Assembly (NCBI GenBank): GCA_023230755.1
Contig: JALNWS010000032.1
Location: 1 to 27,951 of the forward strand
Direction of reading: 5' to 3'
From: Azoarcus sp.
Lineage (GTDB): Bacteria > Pseudomonadota > Gammaproteobacteria > Burkholderiales > Rhodocyclaceae
Length of the DNA stretch: 27,951 nucleotides
A program made the translations under genes and the position numbers. Under the pieces are notes generated by a model. That model saw only the letters and a list, made by a program, of their open reading frames with translations, was not told where the DNA came from and did no database searches. Below, piece after piece: positions 14,539 through 21,779 of the stretch (its first letter is position 1; each line of letters opens with the position of its first letter).

Positions 14539-15621
14539 ATGCTCGAGCAAGCCCTGCTGTTCCTTCTTGGTCTGACCACCCTCGTCATCGGCGCCGAACT
14601 TCTCGTGCGCGGTGCATCACGCCTGGCGGTCTCCTTCGGGATCTCGCCACTCGTCGTCGGCCTGACGGTCGTCGCTTTCGGCACCAGCGCGCCGGAGATG
14701 GCGGTGTCGGTCGGCTCGGCGTTCAACGGCAACCCTGACATCGCCATCGGCAACGTGGTGGGCAGCAATATCGCCAACATCCTGCTGATCCTCGGCATCG
14801 CCGCGCTGATCGCGCCGCTGCTGGTGGCCGAACAGATCATCCGGCAGGAAATTCCGATCATGATCGGTGCTTCGGTGCTGCTGCTGGTCATGGCGCTCGA
14901 CGGCTCGATCAATCGCATCGAGGCGGCAACACTGTTCGGCCTCGTGATCGCCTACACGGTGTTTCTGGTGCTGCAGTCACGCAAGGCCTCGAGCGCCATG
15001 AGCGAGGAGTTCGCCGAAGACATTCCGACCTCGCAATGGGACCGCCACTGGGCCGTACAGGCCGCGCTGGTAGTCGTCGGCCTCGGCATGCTCGTACTCG
15101 GCGCCGGCTGGCTGGTCGACGCCGCGGTCGTGTTTGCACGCGCCTTCGGTGTCAGCGATCTGGTGATCGGACTCACCGTCGTCGCCGTCGGCACCTCGAT
15201 GCCCGAGGTCGCCACCTCAATCGTCGCAGCATTGCGTGGGCAGCGCGATATCGCTGTCGGCAACGTGGTGGGCAGCAACGTCTTCAATATCTGTGCCGTG
15301 CTGGGCGTCACTGGACTGGTGGCCCCCGCGGGACTGCCTGTATCAGAGGCCGCGCGACTCTTCGACCTCTGGGTCATGCTCGCCGTTGCCTTCGCCTGCC
15401 TGCCTATCCTGATTACCGGGCGGGAGATCGCGCGCTGGGAAGGCGGCCTGTTTCTCGGCTATTACGCAGCCTATACCGCCTGGCTGATACTTGCCGCACA
15501 GCAGCATGTCGGACTACAAGCCTTTTCGGGCGTCATGCTTGGCTACGTGATGCCGCTGACGATCATTACGCTGGTTGTCAGCATTGTTCATCACAACGGT
15601 AAAACTGCGTCAAATCAGTAA
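14539..15621 (+). CDS. Calcium/sodium antiporter, CaCA family (YrbG-like)
   Basis: An inner-membrane cation exchanger of 360 residues with the inverted-repeat architecture of the CaCA family. The first alpha repeat contains LTVVAFGTSAPE and GNVVGSNIAN; the second, about 195 residues later, contains LTVVAVGTSMPE and GNVVGSNVFN. The acidic residues in GTSxPE are the expected ion ligands. About ten hydrophobic segments are visible, and an acidic cytoplasmic loop (SEEFAEDIPTSQWDRHW) links the halves. ATG 14539 is the natural start; no strong SD is seen. It lies between metK and ahcY but has no obvious link to the methyl cycle. The transported ion is inferred from the family. Confidence 0.92.
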   Translation: MLEQALLFLLGLTTLVIGAELLVRGASRLAVSFGISPLVVGLTVVAFGTSAPEMAVSVGSAFNGNPDIAIGNVVGSNIANILLILGIAALIAPLLVAEQIIRQEIPIMIGASVLLLVMALDGSINRIEAATLFGLVIAYTVFLVLQSRKASSAMSEEFAEDIPTSQWDRHWAVQAALVVVGLGMLVLGAGWLVDAAVVFARAFGVSDLVIGLTVVAVGTSMPEVATSIVAALRGQRDIAVGNVVGSNVFNICAVLGVTGLVAPAGLPVSEAARLFDLWVMLAVAFACLPILITGREIARWEGGLFLGYYAAYTAWLILAAQQHVGLQAFSGVMLGYVMPLTIITLVVSIVHHNGKTASNQ

Positions 15622-15627
15622 CAAGCA

Positions 15628-15656
15628 TTCCGCAAACTGCGCGAGATCGCTATAAT
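15628..15656 (+). promoter_or_regulatory. ahcY promoter (sigma-70 type)
   Basis: A consensus TATAAT at 15651-15656 has TTCCGC 17 bases upstream (15628-15633), a weak -35. Initiation near 15663 would start the RNA just before the first stem of the SAH riboswitch, as expected for a riboswitch leader. Confidence 0.7.
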
Positions 15657-15666
15657 TCGATTCCTT

Positions 15667-15763
15667 CCGAGGAGCGCTGCAAGGCACTGTCCGCATCCAT
15701 CGCGACAACCCCCAGGCTCGGAACCCGCCCCCTCCGGACGGGCGTGTGAAACGGCGCTCACCC
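15667..15763 (+). promoter_or_regulatory. S-adenosylhomocysteine (SAH) riboswitch
   Basis: The conserved elements of the SAH aptamer are present in order: CCGAGGAGCGCTGC (15667-15680), CCAGGCTCGG (15712-15721) and ACGGCGCTCA (15751-15760). P1 forms from CCGAG 15667-15671 with CTCGG 15717-15721. The GAGCGC 15672-15677 / GCGCTC 15754-15759 pairing closes the pseudoknotted core. A hairpin CGCCC 15726-15730 / GGGCG 15740-15744 lies between. Known members switch on ahcY when SAH accumulates. It precedes ahcY by about 90 bases, which fits. Confidence 0.93.
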
Positions 15764-15854
15764 TGGTCTTTTCTCTCAAACCCTGCCGGGTTCGGGATGA
15801 TGGGTGAGCTCAACGCCGTCCTCCTTCCCTCCCGGCCATAGCACGGAGCTTCAC

Positions 15855-17264
15855 ATGAACGCTGTGGCTGAATTCAACGATTACGTAATTGCCGACCTGG
15901 CGCTGGCCAACTGGGGCCGCAAGGAAATCCGCATCGCCGAAACCGAAATGCCGGGCCTGATGGCAATCCGCGACGAATACGCTGCCGCCCAGCCCCTGAA
16001 GGGCGCACGCATCACCGGTTCGCTGCACATGACCATCCAGACCGCAGTGCTGATCGAGACGCTGACCGCACTCGGTGCCGACGTACGCTGGGCTTCGTGC
16101 AACATTTTCTCGACCCAGGACCACGCAGCAGCGGCCATCGCTGCGCAGAACATTCCGGTGTTCGCGGTCAAGGGCGAGTCGCTGAGCGAATACTGGGATT
16201 ACACCCACCGCATTTTCGAATGGGCCGACGGTGGCTATTCGAACATGATCCTCGACGACGGCGGCGACGCCACACTGCTGCTGCACCTGGGTGCGCGCGC
16301 CGAGAAGGACGTTTCGGTCGTCGCCAAGCCGACGTCGGAAGAGGAAACCGTTCTGTTCGCGGCCATCAAGGCCAAGCTCGCCACCGACCCCACGTGGTAC
16401 TCCACCCGCCTGGCGCAGATCAAGGGCGTCACCGAGGAGACCACCACCGGCGTGCATCGCCTGTACCAGATGCATCAGCGTGGCGAACTCAAGTTCCCGG
16501 CGATCAACGTCAATGACTCGGTCACCAAGTCCAAGTTCGACAACCTCTACGGCTGCCGCGAATCGCTGGTCGATGGCATCAAGCGCGCGACCGACGTGAT
16601 GATCGCGGGCAAGGTTGCCGTGGTAGCCGGCTACGGCGACGTGGGCAAGGGCTCGGCACAGGCGCTGCGCGCGCTGTCGGCCCAGGTGTGGATTACCGAG
16701 ATCGACCCCATCTGCGCCCTGCAGGCAGCCATGGAAGGCTACCGCGTGGTCACCATGGAATACGCCGCGGACAAGGCAGACATCTTCGTCACGACCACCG
16801 GCAACTTCCACGTCATCACCCATGATCACATGGCCGCGATGAAGGACCAGGCGATCGTGTGCAACATCGGACACTTCGACAACGAAATCGATGTTGCCTC
16901 GCTCGAGCAGTACGAATGGGAAGAGATCAAACCCCAGGTCGATCACGTGATCTTCCCCGACGGCAAGCGCATCATCCTGCTGGCCCAGGGCCGGCTGGTG
17001 AACCTCGGCTGCGGTACCGGCCATCCGAGCTACGTCATGTCGTCGAGCTTCGCCAACCAGACCATCGCCCAGATCGAGCTCTATACTCGTACAAACGACT
17101 ACCCGGTCGGCGTGTACACGCTGCCCAAGCATCTGGACGAGAAAGTCGCACGCCTGCAACTGAAGAAACTCAACGCACAACTCAGCGTGCTGCGCCCCGA
17201 CCAGGCGGCCTACATTGGCGTTCCGATCGAAGGCCCGTACAAGGCTGATCATTACCGCTACTGA
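15855..17264 (+). CDS. ahcY: Adenosylhomocysteinase (SAH hydrolase)
   Basis: AhcY reversibly splits S-adenosylhomocysteine into adenosine and homocysteine, relieving product inhibition of methyltransferases. The 469-residue protein has the substrate domain with the SLHMTIQTAVLIETL helix and SCNIFSTQDHAAAAI. The NAD-binding loop is GYGDVGKG (259-266), and the C-terminal GPYKADHYRY tail reaches into the neighbouring subunit's cofactor site. ATG 15855 has GGAG 6 bases upstream; the in-frame extension to 15804 belongs to the leader. Control is by the SAH riboswitch at 15667-15763. A strong hairpin follows the stop. Confidence 0.98.
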   Translation: MNAVAEFNDYVIADLALANWGRKEIRIAETEMPGLMAIRDEYAAAQPLKGARITGSLHMTIQTAVLIETLTALGADVRWASCNIFSTQDHAAAAIAAQNIPVFAVKGESLSEYWDYTHRIFEWADGGYSNMILDDGGDATLLLHLGARAEKDVSVVAKPTSEEETVLFAAIKAKLATDPTWYSTRLAQIKGVTEETTTGVHRLYQMHQRGELKFPAINVNDSVTKSKFDNLYGCRESLVDGIKRATDVMIAGKVAVVAGYGDVGKGSAQALRALSAQVWITEIDPICALQAAMEGYRVVTMEYAADKADIFVTTTGNFHVITHDHMAAMKDQAIVCNIGHFDNEIDVASLEQYEWEEIKPQVDHVIFPDGKRIILLAQGRLVNLGCGTGHPSYVMSSSFANQTIAQIELYTRTNDYPVGVYTLPKHLDEKVARLQLKKLNAQLSVLRPDQAAYIGVPIEGPYKADHYRY

Positions 17265-17273
17265 TCGACGCGG

Positions 17274-17316
17274 CCGCACGGGCCGCTGCAGCCTGAACCG
17301 GTGCAGGCCCGTGCGG
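17274..17316 (+). terminator. Strong hairpin after ahcY
   Basis: Ten perfect pairs (17274-17283 with 17307-17316) are extended by five more after a 2-base bulge (17286-17290 with 17302-17306). The stem is followed by ACAATAAG, not a T tract. It lies 10 bases after the ahcY stop and 24 before the next start, so it may attenuate read-through or protect the ahcY mRNA 3' end. Confidence 0.5.
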
Positions 17317-17339
17317 ACAATAAGAAATGGAGACACTGC

Positions 17340-17996
17340 ATGAATTCTGTCAGCGTGCGCCAGACCCGCCCGGAAGACATCCCCGCACTGATTGCCCTTC
17401 AGGCCGATGTCTATCCGGACATTCCGCCATGGAGCCAGCGCAGACTGCGTGAGCAGCTCGAGGTCTTTCCTCAGGGCCAGATGGTGGCCGAGACAAAAGA
17501 CGGCCTGGTCGGCTGCGCCAGTTCGCTCATCGTTCTGTGGGACGACTGGGCGGAATCGCACAACTGGAAAGAGATCACCAGCTCCGGCACCTTTGACAAT
17601 CACAATCCGCAGGGCAAAACGCTTTATGGCGCAGAGGTCTTTGTCGACCCGCGGCTCCAGGGCAAGGGTGTCGGACACCTGCTGTACGAGGGCCGCCGCT
17701 CGCTGTGCCGGGCGCTGAATCTGAAGCGCATCATCGCCTGTGGGCGCCTGCCGGGTTACAACAAGTACGCCGACGAAATGAGCGCAGAGTCCTATGCGCA
17801 AAAGGTGGTGTGGGGCGATCTGATCGACCCCGTACTGAGCTTCCAGATCAAGGAAGGCTTCAGCTATTTCGGCGTCATCGAGAACTACATCCCCGAAGAC
17901 ACCGAGTCGCGGGGCAATGCCTCGCTGATCGTATGGCTCAACCCGGATTACGATCCATCAAAACCCACCATCATCCCGGAGAAGACCGCACCATGA
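17340..17996 (+). CDS. GNAT-family N-acetyltransferase
   Basis: A 218-residue cytoplasmic acetyltransferase of the GNAT fold. The acetyl-CoA pyrophosphate loop reads VDPRLQGKGVGHLLYE (Q-G-K-G-V-G pattern) at about residues 102-117. An N-terminal TRPEDIPALIALQADVYPD strand-helix and a C-terminal domain with PGYNKYADEMSAE complete it. ATG 17340 has GGAG 7 bases upstream. Its stop overlaps the ATG of the nitrilase-family gene (ATGA), so the two are translated together. From memory, this GNAT type also occurs fused to the same hydrolase in other bacteria, which suggests one functional unit. The substrate is unknown. Confidence 0.85.
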   Translation: MNSVSVRQTRPEDIPALIALQADVYPDIPPWSQRRLREQLEVFPQGQMVAETKDGLVGCASSLIVLWDDWAESHNWKEITSSGTFDNHNPQGKTLYGAEVFVDPRLQGKGVGHLLYEGRRSLCRALNLKRIIACGRLPGYNKYADEMSAESYAQKVVWGDLIDPVLSFQIKEGFSYFGVIENYIPEDTESRGNASLIVWLNPDYDPSKPTIIPEKTAP

Positions 17997-18868
17997 TCGT
18001 TCGAATCGCTGCCGTGCAATACCTGCTCCGTCCGATCCACGACTGGTCGGGTTTCGAAAACCAGGTGCGTTTCATCATGAAGGCCGCGGGGGACTACAAG
18101 CCCCAGTTCGTGCTGCTGCCCGAGATTTTCACCACCCAGTTGCTGTCCTTCATGGACACCAGCGACGTGCGCGCCGCCGTGCGCAACATGAACGACTACA
18201 CCAAACGCTACAAGGACCTGATGCAGGAGCTGGCTGCACAGTGGAATGTGCACCTCATCGGCGGCACGACGCCTCAGGTGAACGATGAAGGCCGTCTGCT
18301 CAACACCGCTTATTACTTCACCCCCAGCGGCGAAATTCATGAGCAGGACAAGATCCACCGTACGCGCTGGGAGCGCGAGAAGTGGAATACCGACGCAGGC
18401 GACCAGTTGCGCCTGTTCGAAACCCCCTTCGGCAAGATCGCGATCCTGATCTGCTACGACATCGAGTTCCCCGAGCTCGCACGCATGGTGTGCGAAGCCG
18501 GCGCCGACATTCTCTTTGTTCCGTCATGCACCGACGACCGTCAGGGCTTCCTGCGCGTGCGCTATTGCTGCCACGCCCGTGCCATCGAGAACCAGGTCTT
18601 CGTCGCCATGACCAGCACAGTGGGCAACCTGCCGGTGGAAGGCCTGGGACTGCATTACGGCCAGGCGAGCATCATCACACCGTCCGACTTTGCATTCGCG
18701 CGCGACGGCATCGCGGCGGAAGGCACACCCAACATCGAACAGATCATCGTGGCCGACGTGGACCTCAAGGATCTCGAAAGCGGCCGCACACACGGCACCA
18801 CCATTCCCCTCTACGACAAACGCAAGGATGTGTACGAGCATCCGGTCGAAGTGGTGAAGGTTCCCTGA
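17993..18868 (+). CDS. Carbon-nitrogen hydrolase (nitrilase superfamily)
   Basis: A 291-residue nitrilase-superfamily amidase. The catalytic triad is visible as E44 (LLPEIFTT), K120 (EQDKIHR) and C154 (LICYDIEFPE). The VDLKDLESGR region near the C-terminus is typical of the fold. The family hydrolyses C-N bonds of amides or carbamoyl compounds, but this subgroup's substrate is not assigned. It overlaps the upstream GNAT gene by 4 bases. The long open frame before 17993 is a shadow of that gene. Position after ahcY is probably incidental. Confidence 0.9.
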   Translation: MIVRIAAVQYLLRPIHDWSGFENQVRFIMKAAGDYKPQFVLLPEIFTTQLLSFMDTSDVRAAVRNMNDYTKRYKDLMQELAAQWNVHLIGGTTPQVNDEGRLLNTAYYFTPSGEIHEQDKIHRTRWEREKWNTDAGDQLRLFETPFGKIAILICYDIEFPELARMVCEAGADILFVPSCTDDRQGFLRVRYCCHARAIENQVFVAMTSTVGNLPVEGLGLHYGQASIITPSDFAFARDGIAAEGTPNIEQIIVADVDLKDLESGRTHGTTIPLYDKRKDVYEHPVEVVKVP

Positions 18869-18967
18869 GCACCCGGGGCAATTCGCTTGAAGTCATTTCA
18901 TCGACGCACGGCACGCCCGGCACCGACACCGGCGAAGGAGCGAGTGGCGGCAGAACGTAACGGCCTG

Positions 18968-19717
18968 ATGCGTGCGGACAGCCTGCTGGTCGCTCAAGGT
19001 CTTGCTCCCTCGCGAACGGCGGCACAGTTGTTGATCGAGGCTGGCCGGGTCAGTTGGGAAGGCGGCCCGGTAACAAAGTCTGCCCAGACGCTGTCGGGTG
19101 AAGTCGCGCTCGAAGTCCGGCCAGACGAAAGCGACCGCTTCGTCTCGCGCGGCGGACTCAAGCTTGCAGGTGCGCTGACTGCCAGCGGGCTGGGCGTCAG
19201 CGGCCTGAACTGTCTGGATGTCGGGCAATCGACCGGCGGCTTCACCGACTGCCTGCTGCAGGCCGGCGCGAAACAGGTTGTCGGTGTCGAGGTCGGGCAT
19301 GGCCAGATCCACCCGAAACTTGCGGCGGACGCGCGCTGCATCACCCTTGAGGGCGTCAACGCACGACACCTGCTCGCAGCGGATCTGGGTGAGCGTTTTC
19401 CGCCGGGTGGCTTCGGGCTGATCGTCTGCGACGCCAGCTTCATCTCGCTGACACTGTTGCTGCCACAGTGGCCTGCGCTGCTGGCAAGACAGGGCAGCAT
19501 CCTCGCCCTGGTCAAACCACAGTTCGAGGTCGGCCCCAAGGGCTTGTCCAAAGGCGGCATTGTCCGCGATACAAACCTGTATGCCGACGTCGAGTCACGA
19601 CTTCGGGATAGCGCACGCAGTTGCGGTCTGAGCGTAAGGGGCTGGTACGACTCCCCCATTACCGGCACCGACGGCAACCGCGAATTCTTCATCTGGATGC
19701 AACATGAACAACACTGA
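18968..19717 (+). CDS. tlyA: TlyA-family rRNA 2'-O-methyltransferase
   Basis: The TlyA family comprises SAM-dependent 2'-O-methyltransferases acting on rRNA cytidines; the hemolysin label in some annotations is historical. The 249-residue protein has an N-terminal S4 RNA-binding domain (about 1-60, MRADSLLVAQGLAPSR). It is followed by the FVSRGGLKL linker, the FtsJ-like SAM site LDVGQSTGGFTDCLL, motif IV CDASFISL and LVKPQFE. ATG 18968 matches family N-termini. GTG 18944 has AAGGAG only 3 bases upstream and is an alternative; the frame also stays open to 18887. Its 3' end overlaps metF by 14 bases, coupling the two genes. Confidence 0.88.
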   Translation: MRADSLLVAQGLAPSRTAAQLLIEAGRVSWEGGPVTKSAQTLSGEVALEVRPDESDRFVSRGGLKLAGALTASGLGVSGLNCLDVGQSTGGFTDCLLQAGAKQVVGVEVGHGQIHPKLAADARCITLEGVNARHLLAADLGERFPPGGFGLIVCDASFISLTLLLPQWPALLARQGSILALVKPQFEVGPKGLSKGGIVRDTNLYADVESRLRDSARSCGLSVRGWYDSPITGTDGNREFFIWMQHEQH

Positions 19718-20537
19718 ACTTTCGATCGAATTCTTTCCGCCCCAAACCGAAGAAGGTGCGGAAAAGCTGCGAGCCGTGCGCGCCCGACTGGCCGAACTCA
19801 ATCCGGCATTTTTCTCCGTCACCTATGGTGCCGGGGGATCGACGCGCGAACGCACTTTCGCCACCGTCAAGGAGATCGCGGCAAGCGGTTGTGAAGCGGC
19901 ACCCCACCTGTCGTGCATCGGCTCGACCCGCGACAGCATTCGCGCCATCCTGGCGGAATACGCCGAAGCCGGCATCAGACGTATTGTCGCCTTGCGTGGC
20001 GACCTGCCCTCCGGCGTTGGCGATGCGGGCGAGTTCCGCTACGCGAACGAGCTCGTGGAATTCATTCGTGCCGAGACCGGGCGCCGATTTCGCATCGAGA
20101 TTGCCGCCTACCCGGAATGGCACCCCCAGGCCCGCAGCCCGAAGGACGATCTGCTCGCCTTCAAGCGCAAGGCGGAAGCCGGCGCGGACTCGGCCATCAC
20201 TCAATACTTCTACAACATCGACGCCTATCTGCATTTCGTCGACGAAGTTCGCGCCATGGGCGTCGACATTCCGATCATCCCCGGCATCATGCCGATCGGC
20301 AGCTTCTCCAAGCTCGCGCGTTTCTCCGACGCCTGCGGCACCGAGATCCCGCGCTGGATGCGCAAGAAATTCGAAGCCTTCGGCGACGACAGTGACTCCA
20401 TCAGGGCATTCGGCCTCGATGTCGTCACCGCGATGTGCGAAAAGCTGATTGCAAGCGGCGCACCCGGGCTGCATTTCTACAGCATGAACCAGTCCGCCCT
20501 CACCACCGAGATCTGCAAACGGCTCAAACTCGCCTGA
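19704..20537 (+). CDS. metF: 5,10-methylenetetrahydrofolate reductase
   Basis: MetF reduces methylene-THF to methyl-THF, the methyl donor for methionine synthase, using FAD and NADH. The 277-residue barrel protein starts with LSIEFFPPQTEEG, holding the catalytic Glu. It contains VTYGAGGSTRERT, the FAD-contacting VALRGDLPSG, GADSAITQYFYN and GLHFYSMNQSA near the C-terminus. It begins inside the end of tlyA, so it lacks a leader of its own and is read through from upstream. It completes the methyl-cycle set with metK and ahcY in this window and converges on the chemoreceptor gene. Confidence 0.97.
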   Translation: MNNTELSIEFFPPQTEEGAEKLRAVRARLAELNPAFFSVTYGAGGSTRERTFATVKEIAASGCEAAPHLSCIGSTRDSIRAILAEYAEAGIRRIVALRGDLPSGVGDAGEFRYANELVEFIRAETGRRFRIEIAAYPEWHPQARSPKDDLLAFKRKAEAGADSAITQYFYNIDAYLHFVDEVRAMGVDIPIIPGIMPIGSFSKLARFSDACGTEIPRWMRKKFEAFGDDSDSIRAFGLDVVTAMCEKLIASGAPGLHFYSMNQSALTTEICKRLKLA

Positions 20538-20587
20538 GCATGCGCCCGTCCGGCGCCCCAAGCGACCTCAAGCGGGCAGCATCGGGT

Positions 20588-21691
20588 TCAGTGCTTGCGC
20601 TGGCTCGATGCGTCCGCGATCCCCTGCAACTCGGCAAGCACGCGGACGCTGGCCTGCTCCATCTCCTGAATGTCCGAGAGTGCGTCGTCAAGGCGCCCGG
20701 CATCCCGGGCTTCGAGTGCTCGCTTCCCAGCTACGTGCACTAGCGCATGTGGCGCGTCGAGATTGCGATAACCCGGCAGATGCGCGAAACACTTGCCATC
20801 ACCTTCGAAGTACCACTTCCCGAGCCGGCAGTCATGATGACTCGAGAAATCGGCGGCCGTGCGTCCGGAGTGACCTGAGACCGCCTGATACACGTCGAGC
20901 TTGAAGATCAGATGATCAAGCTTGGCCAGTTCGGCAAAACTGCGCACGGAAGCATCCTGCATGGTGCCAGCAAGCTGTCGCGCGATATCACACAGCTCAT
21001 CCATGCTGGATTGCGCCTGACGGCCATCCTCGGCCGCGGCGGTCGCTTTTCCCGACAAGGCACCGATCACGCCCTGCACCTGCCCGGTTTCGCCCTGGAT
21101 GGCGGTCACCAGTTCGGAGATTTCGTTTGTCGCACCTGCGGTGCGCTCGGCCAGTTTTCGAACTTCGTCAGCCACAACGGCAAAGCCACGCCCCTGTTCG
21201 CCCGCACGGGCAGCTTCAATCGCCGCGTTCAGCGCCAGCAGATTGGTCTGGTCGGCAATCTCCCGAATCAGCCGGACGATACCGCCGATCTGAGCCGCGC
21301 GCTCGGCCAGCTGCGCCACTGACCCGGCCGTCGTTGCGGTATCGGTCGCAAGCTGCCCAAGACTGCCGGAGACACTGGCGATTGCCGCGACACTTTCATC
21401 CGCCGCAACCGTTGACCGTTCAGCCGCCTGCTCCTGCGCACCGAGCCGTTGAGCAAGATCCCCGAACGTGCCCTGCACCGAAACCAGCGTCTGACCGTAA
21501 CTGCGCAACTGGCCGAACAACGCATCGAACAGCGCCTCCCGGCGCTTGGCCTCGGCACAGGCCCGTTCCTGTTCGACGATCTTTGCCTCAAGCCCGGCTG
21601 ACCGCTGGCGTTCTTGCTCGAGCGCATTGCGCGCGACATCGAGTTCCACCCGCAAGGCTGCAAGCTCGGCACTCTTTCCCAGCCACCCCAT
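20588..21691 (-). CDS. Soluble chemoreceptor-like protein with CZB zinc-binding domain
   Basis: A 367-residue protein with no transmembrane or periplasmic region. An N-terminal coiled coil (about 8-55) leads into a methyl-accepting signalling domain. Its conserved hairpin tip is recognisable as IREIADQTNLLALNAAIEAA and GRGFAVVADEVRKLAE (about 142-182). The C-terminus (about 250-345) is a CZB domain with H260, the HxxCxxGxW motif at 285-293, and H315/H319 as zinc ligands. CZB domains sense zinc or oxidants such as HOCl in cytoplasmic receptors and in diguanylate cyclases. ATG 21691 has AGGGAG upstream; the frame extends to 21715. No che gene is nearby. Confidence 0.9.
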   Translation of the reverse strand: MGWLGKSAELAALRVELDVARNALEQERQRSAGLEAKIVEQERACAEAKRREALFDALFGQLRSYGQTLVSVQGTFGDLAQRLGAQEQAAERSTVAADESVAAIASVSGSLGQLATDTATTAGSVAQLAERAAQIGGIVRLIREIADQTNLLALNAAIEAARAGEQGRGFAVVADEVRKLAERTAGATNEISELVTAIQGETGQVQGVIGALSGKATAAAEDGRQAQSSMDELCDIARQLAGTMQDASVRSFAELAKLDHLIFKLDVYQAVSGHSGRTAADFSSHHDCRLGKWYFEGDGKCFAHLPGYRNLDAPHALVHVAGKRALEARDAGRLDDALSDIQEMEQASVRVLAELQGIADASSQRKH

Positions 21692-21733
21692 GACGCTCTC
21701 CCTTCGTTCGATCACGTGTAAGTCCTTACGGAC

Positions 21734-21742
21734 TGTATATCA
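21734..21742 (-). promoter_or_regulatory. Candidate extended -10 promoter of the chemoreceptor gene
   Basis: On the - strand the sequence TGATATACA fits an extended -10 element (TG-N-TATAAT type), 43 bases upstream of the start codon. No good -35 is seen. An AGTCC-TTAC-GGACT inverted repeat (21721-21734) lies just downstream and could be a leader hairpin or an operator. Confidence 0.35.
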
Positions 21743-21779
21743 CACCGTATCGACCGTTCAGCGAGCTTCTTGAGCCTTT

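Noticed and set aside
13836..14918. Open frame of 360 codons on the - strand across metK and the antiporter
   Set aside because: Spans the hairpin-rich intergenic region and two real genes in antisense; composition is typical of a shadow frame.
15810..17801. Very long open frame (663 codons) on the - strand opposite ahcY and the GNAT gene
   Set aside because: It lies antisense to two well-recognised genes, has no family features, and is explained by third-position G/C bias in the + strand genes.
18968..19717. TlyA as a hemolysin
   Set aside because: S4 plus FtsJ-like methyltransferase motifs identify an rRNA 2'-O-methyltransferase; the hemolysin name is historical.
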